DNA from: Blastopirellula marina DSM 3645
GTDB taxonomy: Bacteria > Planctomycetota > Planctomycetia > Pirellulales > Pirellulaceae
Length of the DNA: 64,000 nt
Reading direction: 5' to 3'
NCBI RefSeq assembly: GCF_000153105.1
Contig: NZ_CH672376.1
Span: forward strand, 136,028 to 200,027
Under the pieces are notes generated by a model that had not been told where the DNA came from, did no database searches, and saw nothing but the letters and a program-made list of their open reading frames with translations. The translations under genes and the position numbers were made by a program. Below are positions 8,269 through 16,625 of the stretch, piece by piece. Position 1 is the first letter of the stretch, and each line of letters opens with the position of its first letter.

Positions 8269-8485
8269 TTTTCCTCGTTCAGACGAAACTTGATGACTAT
8301 GATGGATAGGGGCGTTTGAACATGATTTCTAAGGCCAGTTGAATATCGCGAATCAGCCCCCATCGTTAGCGCCCAGAATCTGAAAAACGAGAAAAAAACA
8401 TCAACGGAAAACAATTCGCCACTATCATGAACCAAGGGCCCCCTGGTTCAATCAACGCCTGACAGTCGTTTGGTTCAACAAGTCG

Positions 8486-9040
8486 ATGAGCAAACAAAGC
8501 GAAAGCAAATATCAGCTGGAAACGCGCAAAACGAGAGAGCAGCTTGCCCGCCGCTGGGTCGAAGCTCAGCCTTCGGTATTGGCGTTCTTGATTTCGATGA
8601 CGCCGCAATTTTCCGACGCCGAGGACTTGCTCCAGGAAGTGGCGGCCGAGGTGGCGATTCGTTTTGACGAGTACGATCCGACGAAGCCGTTCCTCCATTG
8701 GGCGCTCTGGGTCTCGAAAATCAAAATCGCCGATTTCTACCGCTCGCAAAAACGAGACAAGCTGATCTTCGCTGGCGAAGCGATCGACGCTTTGGCTGCG
8801 GCTTGCACGCGCGTGCAAGACTTGATTTCCGAAGAACAGCAAGCCTTGGACGAGTGTCTCAAGCGAACGGTCGGCCGCGGACGGCAATTGCTGACGCTCC
8901 GTTATGGCGAGGACCTCAAGCCGCAAGAGATCGCCGCTCGTCTCGGAATGACCGCTTTGTCGGTCCGCGTCACGCTTTCGCGGACTCGTTCCGCACTTTC
9001 CGATTGCGTTCGTCGTCGGATCGCGAGGGCGAATTCCTGA
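8486..9040 (+). CDS. ECF-type RNA polymerase sigma factor (planctomycete family)
   Basis: 184 residues. Region 2 covers about residues 22-90, with the core-binding/-10 recognition pattern FSDAEDLLQEVAAEVAIRFDEYD and W-containing HWALWVSKIKIADFYRS. Region 4 is at about 125-178, with the helix-turn-helix LKPQEIAARLGMTALSVRVTLSRTRSAL. This fits the Rhodopirellula/Verrucomicrobium-type sigma-70 family (TIGR02989-like). The stop is one base before the ATG of the membrane protein that follows, so the two are translationally coupled, the usual arrangement for a sigma factor and its membrane regulator. Confidence 0.93.
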   Translation: MSKQSESKYQLETRKTREQLARRWVEAQPSVLAFLISMTPQFSDAEDLLQEVAAEVAIRFDEYDPTKPFLHWALWVSKIKIADFYRSQKRDKLIFAGEAIDALAAACTRVQDLISEEQQALDECLKRTVGRGRQLLTLRYGEDLKPQEIAARLGMTALSVRVTLSRTRSALSDCVRRRIARANS

Positions 9041-9041
9041 C

Positions 9042-10184
9042 ATGGACGAAAAGGAAGCTCTGGAGCTGATCGACGCTCACCTCGACGGCGAAACGTTGAC
9101 CGACGTGCAAGCCCAGGCGCTTAGTGATTGGATCCGAGAAAATGAACAACAAGCCGATGCGATCTTTCGTCGCATCTTTCTCCATACGTTTCTGCGTCGC
9201 CGGATTCAATCGACCATGTTGCTGACCGATATCGATTCGGCTCGCGAGATAAGAGATTCGCCGTCCGCGCTCCTCGGCGATGCGAATGGCGATCGTCGAT
9301 CGCGCCGCTGGATGACTTGGAGCATCTTGGTTTTGGCGTTCCTGCTGGTCGGCGGCCTGACCTATCAGGCCTTCTTCGGCCCCGTACCTCAAACTTCGCG
9401 GCCGTTCGCGTATGAGGGCTTCGACTACGAGGGGCTGGAGTCCGAAGATGTCGAATCGCCGACGATTGGAGGATTGCAAGGCGCCAACGGCGGATTTGGA
9501 TTCGCAACTCCCTGGATCGAATCGGGCGAAGTCGAAGCCGTCGTTGAGACGGATCCACTACAACACGCCAGCGGCATGCACGACATGCGGCAGTTTGCGC
9601 CGCTCGGTTATACCGACCTGAACTCCCGCACGCTTCAAGTGACTGGACGCCAACTCCGGTCAAGCGGCGCCGGCAAATCCGTGTCCGAACGAAAACTGGA
9701 TGTATCGGCGGCGCCAGAATCGTTACGAGATGGGGAACAACTTGGGGCCGACGGAAGCACCGTCTGGGTCAGCTTCCTCGCGCAATCGTATGATGAAGAA
9801 AGAGACAGCCGGTTTGCCCTCGTACAGCTCGGCTCACAAAAGGCAGGCATACGAATCGGTCGGCTGCATGGCGCCCCTCACGGCAAATGGGCGGCGGCCG
9901 CGCTGCTTAATGGTCATGAGGTGAACGTCAAAACGAGTCAACGTACGACCGGCGAAGTCGTCTTCGTCGTGATGAAAATCGATTTTCGTCCCGGAGTCGA
10001 ACTTGCGACCATTTGGATGGATCCGCCGCTCCGTCAAACTCCGGCGGACGAAACCAAAACGCTTCAGCTCCAACTCCCCGATTTTCGCTTTGATACAATC
10101 TATCTCAAAGCGATCTATTCGACCGATTTTGACGAACTTCGATTCGGCGATACTTTCCGAGACGTCGCGCCGATTGCGCCTTAG
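9042..10184 (+). CDS. Putative membrane anti-sigma factor with extracytoplasmic lectin-like domain
   Basis: 380 residues. Residues 1-85 are a cytoplasmic helical segment beginning DEKEALELIDAHLDGETL, similar in layout to zinc-finger-less anti-sigma N-termini encoded next to planctomycete ECF sigma factors. A single membrane helix spans about 90-111 (WMTWSILVLAFLLVGGL). The remaining 270 residues lie outside the cytoplasm and include WVSFLAQS and a closing FDELRFGDTFRDVAPI, a tail typical of planctomycete concanavalin A-like (LamG-type) domains. The inferred role is to hold the sigma factor until the outer domain senses a ligand. No protease site or FecR motif could be confirmed. Confidence 0.8.
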   Translation: MDEKEALELIDAHLDGETLTDVQAQALSDWIRENEQQADAIFRRIFLHTFLRRRIQSTMLLTDIDSAREIRDSPSALLGDANGDRRSRRWMTWSILVLAFLLVGGLTYQAFFGPVPQTSRPFAYEGFDYEGLESEDVESPTIGGLQGANGGFGFATPWIESGEVEAVVETDPLQHASGMHDMRQFAPLGYTDLNSRTLQVTGRQLRSSGAGKSVSERKLDVSAAPESLRDGEQLGADGSTVWVSFLAQSYDEERDSRFALVQLGSQKAGIRIGRLHGAPHGKWAAAALLNGHEVNVKTSQRTTGEVVFVVMKIDFRPGVELATIWMDPPLRQTPADETKTLQLQLPDFRFDTIYLKAIYSTDFDELRFGDTFRDVAPIAP

Positions 10185-10400
10185 ACGCCCCGCTGCGTAG
10201 CGATTGCGATTCGCTAGATTGACGCCGGCAGCACCTTGCCGTCAGCGAGAGGGCCGGCCGCGTCTGAAGGACAAAGAAGAGAGGCGCGCTCAGAGGACCA
10301 GTGATGGGTGCGTTCAATGTAGCGAAGATTTTGATCGCGAAGCAGTTTTACGCATCCGTCCCCAAGCGTCACATTTGGGATATAAAATCTTCTCAGCGGT

Positions 10401-10598
10401 CTACTTCTCACCCAGCGCCGCTTTGATGATTTCTTCGATGTCGAAATCGCCCAGGTCGATCGAGTCCATGACCGAGTCGATCATGACTCCTTCGTCTTTG
10501 CGGTGGAGCTCGGCCAAAATTAGTTCGATTTCTTCGTCGCTATGGCCGCGGCCGCGAAGATATTCAGTCAGTTCCGGAAATCGGTCCAGTTCGCTCAT
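10401..10598 (-). CDS. Small acidic helical protein, unknown function
   Basis: 65 residues from ATG 10598. Very acidic, with two predicted amphipathic helices: LTEYLRGRGHSDEEIELILAEL and, towards the end, DFDIEEIIKAALGEK. No signal peptide or membrane segment. The reading frame stays open further upstream but that part is Arg/Pro-rich and unlike the rest, so the shorter start is preferred. Stands alone between two plus-strand genes. The organisation (GHSDEEIELIL) resembles small UBA-like three-helix proteins, but this is a guess. Confidence 0.65.
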   Translation of the reverse strand: MSELDRFPELTEYLRGRGHSDEEIELILAELHRKDEGVMIDSVMDSIDLGDFDIEEIIKAALGEK

Positions 10599-10825
10599 CG
10601 TGCGTGTCGCCGGCTTGCGGGGTGGTGACGGTCTCTGACCCCGCCGTTTTTCGGTCGGTCGGTCCTCGTACAAGCATAGGACATGCATTGCCGGTCGAAC
10701 AATCGGAGCTGCCTGATTCTACTTCGGTCGGATCGGTTTTACTCGATTTCGCCGCTTGTAGGTGATAAGTTAATAACGTGAGCCCTGCCATAACGTTACC
10801 TACCGATTGCTGGAGACGCCCCAAG

Positions 10826-12133
10826 ATGAACTATCGACCATTCGGGTTAGCCCTACTGCTGATTTTTGCAGCGACGACCGATTTTGCCGTTGGCGACGAC
10901 TGGTCCAATTGGCGCGGCGACCGTGGGGATGGTGTGAGCCTGGAGACCGATGTGCCGGTCACTTGGAGTGATGCCGAGAATATCCGCTGGAAGGCGGAGC
11001 TTCCCGGCTGGGGCGGTTCGACGCCGGTCATTCAGGACGCTGGATTAATTATTACTTCACAAGACGATGAAGGTCGCCTTTTTTTACAGCTGTTTGACAA
11101 AAACTACGGCAGCCCGCTGCGAAAGATAGAAGTTGGCTCCGGCGACGTGCCGCGCGAAGCGCCGAAACGTTTGCGACAAAAGTTTCACAACCTGCACAAT
11201 CTTGCTTCGCCCTCGCCGGCCGTTCATCACAAATGGATCGCCGTCCACTTTGGCAATGGAATCTTGGCAGTCTACGACTTTGAGGGGAACGAAAAGTGGC
11301 GCCGCGATCTGCAAGAGGAATACGGCGCCTACACAATCTGGTGGGGGCACGCGAATAGCCCGGTCATTGTTGACGGGAAAGTGATTTCGGTCTGCATGCA
11401 AGATTCGTTGGCCGATCTCGACCAACAGCCGGTCGAAAGTTATCTGGTCGCGCATGATCTGCAGACCGGCAAGCTGGTCTGGAAAACCAAGCGGATGACC
11501 GGCGCGCCGGCCGAGCAGGCCGACGCCTACACGACCCCGCTGGTCCGCCAGCGGAACGGCCGGACCGAGTTGATCGTCATGGGCGGAAATCAACTGGACG
11601 CCTACGACGCGAAGACGGGTCAGCAAATCTGGTTTCTGCCGGGCTTAGAAGGGGGAAGGACCGTGACCGGCCCGACCAGCGACGACCAGCGGATCTACTG
11701 CACGCGCGGCATGCGGGGGCCGACGTTGGCGGTCGCGTTGGACGAAATCAAAACGGGCCGCGTTCCTGATTCGGCGATCGTGTGGGAAGAAGCGCAGTCG
11801 ACTCCCGATTCGCCGAGCCCGGTCGTCTTGAATGGACTGCTGTTTACGGTGACCGATGACGGAATCGCCGTTTGTCGCGATGCGGCGACCGGCGAACTAG
11901 TATGGAAAGAGCGATTGGGCGGTAAGTTTAAAGCCTCTCCCGTGGCAGCGGAGAATCGAGTCTACTTTCTGAATACCGATGGACTTTGCAGCGTGGTCGC
12001 TGCGGAGCGCCAGTTCCAAAAATTGGCGGAAAACAAGCTCGACGACGAGACGATCGCATCGCCGGCGATTTCGGACGGCTGCATCTATATCCGTGGCCGC
12101 AAACATTTGTATTGCATCGGCAAAGCGTCATAA
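10826..12133 (+). CDS. Exported PQQ-like beta-propeller protein
   Basis: 435 residues from ATG 10826, preferred over GTG 10778 because the signal peptide (residues 1-22, LALLLIFAATTDFAVG) then sits at the N-terminus. Mature protein opens with WSNWRGDRGDGVS, a hallmark of planctomycete PQQ-repeat proteins. Blade motifs of the A-x-D-x-x-T-G-x-x-x-W type are visible: VAHDLQTGKLVWK, DAYDAKTGQQIWF, VCRDAATGELVWK. These fold as eight-bladed propellers; in this subfamily PQQ binding and enzyme activity are unproven. The stop is followed after 11 bases by the GTG of a STAS protein, so they probably form an operon. Confidence 0.9.
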   Translation: MNYRPFGLALLLIFAATTDFAVGDDWSNWRGDRGDGVSLETDVPVTWSDAENIRWKAELPGWGGSTPVIQDAGLIITSQDDEGRLFLQLFDKNYGSPLRKIEVGSGDVPREAPKRLRQKFHNLHNLASPSPAVHHKWIAVHFGNGILAVYDFEGNEKWRRDLQEEYGAYTIWWGHANSPVIVDGKVISVCMQDSLADLDQQPVESYLVAHDLQTGKLVWKTKRMTGAPAEQADAYTTPLVRQRNGRTELIVMGGNQLDAYDAKTGQQIWFLPGLEGGRTVTGPTSDDQRIYCTRGMRGPTLAVALDEIKTGRVPDSAIVWEEAQSTPDSPSPVVLNGLLFTVTDDGIAVCRDAATGELVWKERLGGKFKASPVAAENRVYFLNTDGLCSVVAAERQFQKLAENKLDDETIASPAISDGCIYIRGRKHLYCIGKAS

Positions 12134-12144
12134 GGGACATCCGC

Positions 12145-12516
12145 GTGAACGAAAGCACTTTGATGTTGTCCTCCCGCGAAGGGGACCTGGTGAAGGTAAC
12201 GCTGCTGCCGGAGGAGTTGCGAACTCCGGAAGATTGTTACGATCTACGAAACGAAATGATCGCCGCGTCGACCGGATGTCGTGCGGTGCTGATCGATTTT
12301 GCGAACGTAACGTTTATGAGCAGCGTCGGCCTGTTGTCATTTTTGGGCCTGCGCCGCGCCGTGGCCGAACGAGACGTCCGGATTATCTTTTTCAACCTGT
12401 CCGACAACTTGGACGCAATGCTGACGTTGTGTCGGCTGATCTCGGATTCTCCGCATTCAAAAGCGCCGTTTGAGACGGCCAAAGACGAAGCGGCCGCCGT
12501 CGCCCAAGCCTCTTAG
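12145..12516 (+). CDS. STAS-domain protein (anti-anti-sigma-like)
   Basis: 123 residues from GTG 12145, with AAGGGA 7 bases upstream that overlaps the stop region of the preceding gene; ATG 12163 is an alternative. The domain has the STAS pattern: beta strand with VKVTLLPEEL, then CRAVLIDFANVTFMSSVGLLSFLGLRRA, in which the serine of MSSVG is the position phosphorylated in SpoIIAA-like anti-sigma antagonists. A cognate serine kinase is not encoded nearby. Co-transcription with a beta-propeller protein is likely from spacing, but a functional link is not obvious. Confidence 0.88.
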   Translation: MNESTLMLSSREGDLVKVTLLPEELRTPEDCYDLRNEMIAASTGCRAVLIDFANVTFMSSVGLLSFLGLRRAVAERDVRIIFFNLSDNLDAMLTLCRLISDSPHSKAPFETAKDEAAAVAQAS

Positions 12517-12547
12517 CGCTGACCGCCGCTATCGAAACGGTCCGCGG

Positions 12548-12624
12548 TTCTGGTGGGTTGCGCAAACCGTTCCTGTTGTTTGGTGATGGCGAAATCGCAC
12601 GCGGTTTTGCTCCACCCAGCCTAC
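12548..12624. repeat. Imperfect palindromic REP-like element
   Basis: tggtgggttgcgcaaacc on the left and gttttgctccacccagcc on the right are imperfect inverted copies around a 30-40 base centre. This layout resembles the extragenic palindromes ('GTAGGGTGGG...' type) scattered in many bacterial genomes. Only this copy was noticed, so its repetitive nature is untested. The rest of 12517-12771 holds nothing I recognise. Confidence 0.35.
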
Positions 12625-12771
12625 GATTTTTCTGCGCCTTAGACCCGGCGGGCGAGTTGTCCTTTCGCCCTCAGACGATTAAAATCATAAAGCAATGCGA
12701 AAATTCCGCCGCTCTCATTTCAGAGCGGCCTCTCGTCCAAAGTGGGCGAATATCCAAAGGTTAGAAACATC

Positions 12772-14019
12772 ATGACGGTTGCCTCCCAGCATGCCGACAA
12801 GCTCGATCTCGACGCGATCCGCGCCGATTTCCCGATCCTGCACCAAGAAGTGCACGGCAAGCCGCTGGTTTACCTGGACAACGCCGCGTCATCGCAGAAG
12901 CCGCAGCAGGTGATCGATGCGCTGCGCGAAGTCGACGAGCGGTTCTACGCCAACGTCCACCGCGGCGGTCATCAGCTGAGCAACGAGTCGACGTCGATGT
13001 ACGAAGAGTCGCGCGAAGCGGCGCAGCGATTTCTGGGCGCCAAATCGAAAAACGAGGTGATCTTCACCTATGGGACCACCTCGGCGATCAACACGGTCGC
13101 TCATGCTTGGGGGAGCGCCAATTTGGCGCCCGGCGATGAGATCCTAGTAACCGAGATGGAGCATCACTCGAATCTCGTCCCATGGCAGCAAATCGCCCAA
13201 CTGACCGGCGCCAAGATCAAAGCGTTGCCGATCACCGGCGACGGCCTGTTGGCGATGGACGAACTGCCGGGCCTGCTGAGCGAACGGACCAAAATGGTCG
13301 CCGTCTCGGCTGCTTCCAACGTGTTGGGAACGATCAATCCGGTCACCGAGATCGTGCGCCAAGCGCACGAAGTTGGCGCAGTCGTGTCGGTCGACGCCGC
13401 CCAAGCCGCTCCGCACAAACCGATCGACGTGGTCGCGTGGGACGCCGACTTTGTGGCGCTCAGCGCTCACAAAATGGTGGGGCCTTCGGGACTGGGGATC
13501 TTGTACGGCAAGCAAGCGCTGCTAGAAGCGATGCCTCCCTTCTTGGGCGGCGGCAGCATGATCAATACGGTGACGATCGACAGCTTTACGCCGGCGCTGC
13601 TGCCTGCCAAGTTTGAAGCCGGCACGCCGCCGATCACTGCGGCGATCGCCTTCAAAGCGGCGATTGAATACCTAGAGAACATCGGTCTCGACAATATTCT
13701 CGCGCACGAGCAAATGCTGGCCGAGTACGCGCATCAACTGCTGGCCGACGTGCCGGGCTTGCGAATCTTAGGCCCGGCGCCGCACCAAAAAGCAGGCATC
13801 GTCAGCTTTACGGTCGACGGCATCAGCCCTAACGACATCGGCATGATGATCGACACCGCCGGCGTCGCGATCCGCGCCGGACATCACTGCGCCATGCCGC
13901 TGCATGCCCGCTACGGCATCGCATCGAGCGCCCGAGCCAGCTTTTACCTGTATAACACGCGAGAAGAAGTCGAGATCTTTGTCGCCGCAGTCCGCAAAGC
14001 GCTGACGATCTTGTCGTAG
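12772..14019 (+). CDS. sufS: Cysteine desulfurase, SufS type
   Basis: 415 residues. PLP-dependent enzyme that takes sulfur from L-cysteine to form a persulfide for iron-sulfur cluster assembly. Visible: N-terminal IRADFPIL and LVYLDNAASSQKP; TEMEHHSNLVPW; the PLP lysine K234 in SAHKMVGPSG; and the persulfide cysteine C373 in RAGHHCAMP, the RxGHHCA motif of group II (SufS/CsdA) enzymes. ATG 12772 is chosen over GTG 12742, which would add ten unlike residues. No other suf gene lies in the window, so it is detached from a suf operon here. Confidence 0.96.
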   Translation: MTVASQHADKLDLDAIRADFPILHQEVHGKPLVYLDNAASSQKPQQVIDALREVDERFYANVHRGGHQLSNESTSMYEESREAAQRFLGAKSKNEVIFTYGTTSAINTVAHAWGSANLAPGDEILVTEMEHHSNLVPWQQIAQLTGAKIKALPITGDGLLAMDELPGLLSERTKMVAVSAASNVLGTINPVTEIVRQAHEVGAVVSVDAAQAAPHKPIDVVAWDADFVALSAHKMVGPSGLGILYGKQALLEAMPPFLGGGSMINTVTIDSFTPALLPAKFEAGTPPITAAIAFKAAIEYLENIGLDNILAHEQMLAEYAHQLLADVPGLRILGPAPHQKAGIVSFTVDGISPNDIGMMIDTAGVAIRAGHHCAMPLHARYGIASSARASFYLYNTREEVEIFVAAVRKALTILS

Positions 14020-14058
14020 CATAAAATGATTGCACGATCTGGGGGTATAGTGTAGTCT

Positions 14059-14068
14059 TCTGGTGGAG
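14059..14068. repeat. Target-site duplication, left copy
   Basis: tctggtggag, directly abutting the left terminal inverted repeat of the insertion sequence; identical to 15332-15341. Confidence 0.93.
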
Positions 14069-15331
14069 CACGGCGATCGCACCATAAATCACGTCCCCAG
14101 CAACACTTCCAACAAGTAGGCGTCGTTCCTTCCAGCTTTTAGCCGCTTGTTCTTCACGCCCACCTTCGCCGTTTTGTTGTTCTTCAACAAGCTCAGGCTT
14201 GTTCTTCTTAGCAGACTGAAGTTGACGTCGGCGTGGCCTTTGCGGATTCGACTTTGGTCTTCGCCGAACGTTACGTCGAGTTGCCAGTGGAGCGAATTCT
14301 CAATGCTCCAGTGCCCTCGGACCGCTTCGGCGAAGCGTTTGCCGGTGAGATATTTGCTCACGATGTAGTAGCGTACTTCACTCGTCTCTTTGCCGTTTTG
14401 CTTGACGATATTGATCGTCATTCCGATCGCCTTCAGCTTCGTCCAACGCGAGGCGTACGGAAAATCATCGGCGTCGATTGGACAGAGATAGTAGTAACGC
14501 GACTCTTCGCGGCCATGCCCTTTCTCGTGCGTCTCGTGGCGGTGAACTTTCATTTTCGCAAAGTCGATTTCCATCGCAGCGGCGAAGTGATCGCGAATCG
14601 CTTGATGCAGATAACGCTGATTCCCTTTAATCGCCAGACAGTAATCACCGCCTGCGTTAACGATCTTGGCGGCGATCTCTTTCTGACAACCCATCGCGTC
14701 GATCGTCACCAAACAGCCGGAAACCTCGATGATTTCGAGCAATTTCGGAATCGCCGTGATCTCATTACTCTTCGCGTCAGTCGCGACTTGCCCGAGACTC
14801 ACATGATTGGCGGTCGCCCAGGCGCTGACCATATGAATCGCGGCCTTGCTGCTGGCGGCGTCAAAGCTGCGCCGCAAAGTTTTGCCGTCGATCGCGATAA
14901 TCTGCCCATCGGTAATCTCTTGCAACGAAGTGATCCAGCTAAGCAAACACTTCTCAAATTCAGCCGGCTTCAAAGCGCCGAGAATCGCGTTGAAGCGATC
15001 ATGCGAAGGAACGCCGGTGCTCATGTCGAGGAACTGCGAAAGCCACTCTTTCTTGTCTTCGGCCCAGTCAGTGATCGCAACGAAATCATCTGCTCCACCT
15101 AGCACCGCACAGAGCGACATCGTGACGATGTTGACTAGCGGATAAGTTACCTTGCGAGTCCGCGGATCCGTCAGATCGGCGAAGTGTTCTTGAATCGAAG
15201 CGCGCGATGAAGACGACATGCTGAACAACTCTCGGCAAGACAAACGCTTGGCCGCGATCAAGCAATCACGAAACCGCCAAGACGCACTTGCCGGATTGTC
15301 GCAGGTTGCCCATCATGGCGCAATCGCCGTG
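14069..15331 (-). mobile_element. ISAs1-family insertion sequence, complete (1263 bp)
   Basis: Ends are defined by terminal inverted repeats: left cacggcgatcgcaccataa (14069-14087) and right, read on the opposite strand from 15331, cacggcgattgcgccatga, matching at 16 of 19 positions. Both ends are flanked by an identical 10-bp direct repeat (tctggtggag), as expected for ISAs1-family transposition, which makes duplications of about 8-10 bp. One transposase gene fills the element on the minus strand and shows no stop or shift. The perfect duplication and intact gene suggest a fairly recent insertion, into the intergenic region downstream of sufS. Confidence 0.95.
14089..15219 (-). CDS. ISAs1-family transposase
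   Basis: 376 residues from ATG 15219 (ATG 15261 would add 14 residues). N-terminal ISAs1-associated domain: FADLTDPRTRKVTYPLVNIV, LGGADDFVAITDW, and VPSHDRFNAILGAL. DDE catalytic core of the DDE_Tnp_1 fold: IAIDGKTLRRSFD with the first aspartate, LVTIDAMGCQKEIA with the second, and the glutamate in GHWSIENSLHWQLDVTF. The YREK-like pair and basic C-terminus are present. Length is normal for the family and no lesion is visible, so it should be active. Confidence 0.96.
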   Translation of the reverse strand: MSSSSRASIQEHFADLTDPRTRKVTYPLVNIVTMSLCAVLGGADDFVAITDWAEDKKEWLSQFLDMSTGVPSHDRFNAILGALKPAEFEKCLLSWITSLQEITDGQIIAIDGKTLRRSFDAASSKAAIHMVSAWATANHVSLGQVATDAKSNEITAIPKLLEIIEVSGCLVTIDAMGCQKEIAAKIVNAGGDYCLAIKGNQRYLHQAIRDHFAAAMEIDFAKMKVHRHETHEKGHGREESRYYYLCPIDADDFPYASRWTKLKAIGMTINIVKQNGKETSEVRYYIVSKYLTGKRFAEAVRGHWSIENSLHWQLDVTFGEDQSRIRKGHADVNFSLLRRTSLSLLKNNKTAKVGVKNKRLKAGRNDAYLLEVLLGT

Positions 15332-15341
15332 TCTGGTGGAG
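15332..15341. repeat. Target-site duplication, right copy
   Basis: tctggtggag, directly abutting the right inverted repeat of the insertion sequence; identical to 14059-14068. Confidence 0.93.
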
Positions 15342-15411
15342 TGATTGTCGCAGATATCAAATCACTTGGAACTCCTCTATAAGCAAGCCTAGATGTGGGA
15401 GCTATTAAGCT

Positions 15412-16065
15412 ATGGTTCGAATCGCTTTTCTAGTAGTAGCCCTAGTAATGCTTACCGTTTCCGGTGCTTTTGCAGATGGTAAACCACGCCAGCGAATCGG
15501 CTTAGGTGGAGTAGTTTGCAAAGCGACATATGGATTACCGAAGTGGGGAGCGGGCCCAAATAAAGATAATAACGGTGAGCGCGGTGACGTAATTTTGTTG
15601 TATGTCAATTCCAGACCTAGGGAACGCATTACGGTTGGCGCATATCTTTTCTATCGTAAGGTCAGGAATGCGGATGGAATTTGGGAGGACGTTACGGAAT
15701 GGTCACCGACGCCTGTGACGAGGCTTGGAGCTTCATGGGGATACAAGTCGGAAAGCCTCGGAGGCGTGGGGAATTGGGTTCGGTTTACAAATTCAACGAA
15801 TGATGTAGTTCAGAAAAATATTCAACTATTCGTCCCATTCGCTGTAATCGGTCTCGCGCAGGGAGAGTATCGATTTAGGTATCGAATTAGAGTCTGGGTA
15901 AACGGCCACCTTGAAGATGATTTTTTTACGGATGAAAATCGCCTTTCGACAGTAGGTGCAGCCTCGGAAATACGTGAACTAATCTCAATTTGCAAAGGGC
16001 CAGGTGGATTGGATATGTGCGAATTCCGACTTCTCGGAACAAACGACGAGCACGAAATCCCGTAG
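15412..16065 (+). CDS. Orphan secreted protein in AT-richer segment
   Basis: 217 residues. Signal peptide at residues 1-22 (VRIAFLVVALVMLTVSGAFA). The mature part is a predicted beta-rich single domain with few cysteines (about three), aromatic motifs such as ITVGAYLFYRKV and YRFRYRIRVWVNG, and no family that I recognise. A GGGAG site lies about 10 bases upstream of the ATG. Third codon positions are clearly more A/T-rich than in sufS or the genes after 16.5 kb, and the gene abuts the insertion sequence, so horizontal origin is likely. It is followed after 41 bases by a membrane protein gene of the same composition, probably one transcript. Confidence 0.75.
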   Translation: MVRIAFLVVALVMLTVSGAFADGKPRQRIGLGGVVCKATYGLPKWGAGPNKDNNGERGDVILLYVNSRPRERITVGAYLFYRKVRNADGIWEDVTEWSPTPVTRLGASWGYKSESLGGVGNWVRFTNSTNDVVQKNIQLFVPFAVIGLAQGEYRFRYRIRVWVNGHLEDDFFTDENRLSTVGAASEIRELISICKGPGGLDMCEFRLLGTNDEHEIP

Positions 16066-16106
16066 CCAATTCCATTCGGGAATAAACTGGTTCTTAAGGA
16101 ACAATA

Positions 16107-16625
16107 ATGATGCCTCGATCCCCATCTCTCTTGGTAAAAGACCCCTTGATTTGGATCATGTTGTTTCTTTTCATTGTTTGCAATGTTTGCGTGTTTATTA
16201 CGGTTTGGACTATTTATTCACGAGTCGATATGGATGATCTTCGTGGTCAAACATTTGCCGTCAGACTAATGCAGATGACACTAGGTATGGTGATCGGACT
16301 GACTGTCACGTTTTCAGGCGTAATAGTTGCTTGGTTCGGTGTGACAGAAAGCGTTGAGTTAGAGCTCAATCACACAACTCTTAAAGGTAAGTTGGCTGCT
16401 GCAGGTCCTGGAGTTGTCCTTGTGCTATGCGGGACGTTTCTAGTTTATTCATGTGTTAATCGAGAATTCAAAATTTACGATACGCGTCCGATCCCAGATA
16501 TTAATGATTTTTATGATCCTGAGATGGATAAAGTAAGTGCGAATCCTCGCATTCCTTACTTTTTGGGCAGCGTCTTTACAAAGGCAACCGCTCGGTCGGT
16601 CCAATCTTTGACCGCGGCGAACTGA
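16107..16625 (+). CDS. Orphan two-helix membrane protein whose 3' end overlaps tfoX-like gene
   Basis: 172 residues from ATG 16107 with AAGGA upstream. Three hydrophobic stretches are visible: LIWIMLFLFIVCNVCVFITV (about 14-33), MVIGLTVTFSGVIVAWFGV (about 60-78) and PGVVLVLCGTFLVYS (about 100-114). The coding sequence is A/T-rich until about 16550, after which composition switches and the last 24 codons read antisense through the 3' end of the tfoX-like gene, overlapping it by 70 bases. The native C-terminus may therefore have been lost. No known family recognised. Confidence 0.7.
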   Translation: MMPRSPSLLVKDPLIWIMLFLFIVCNVCVFITVWTIYSRVDMDDLRGQTFAVRLMQMTLGMVIGLTVTFSGVIVAWFGVTESVELELNHTTLKGKLAAAGPGVVLVLCGTFLVYSCVNREFKIYDTRPIPDINDFYDPEMDKVSANPRIPYFLGSVFTKATARSVQSLTAAN

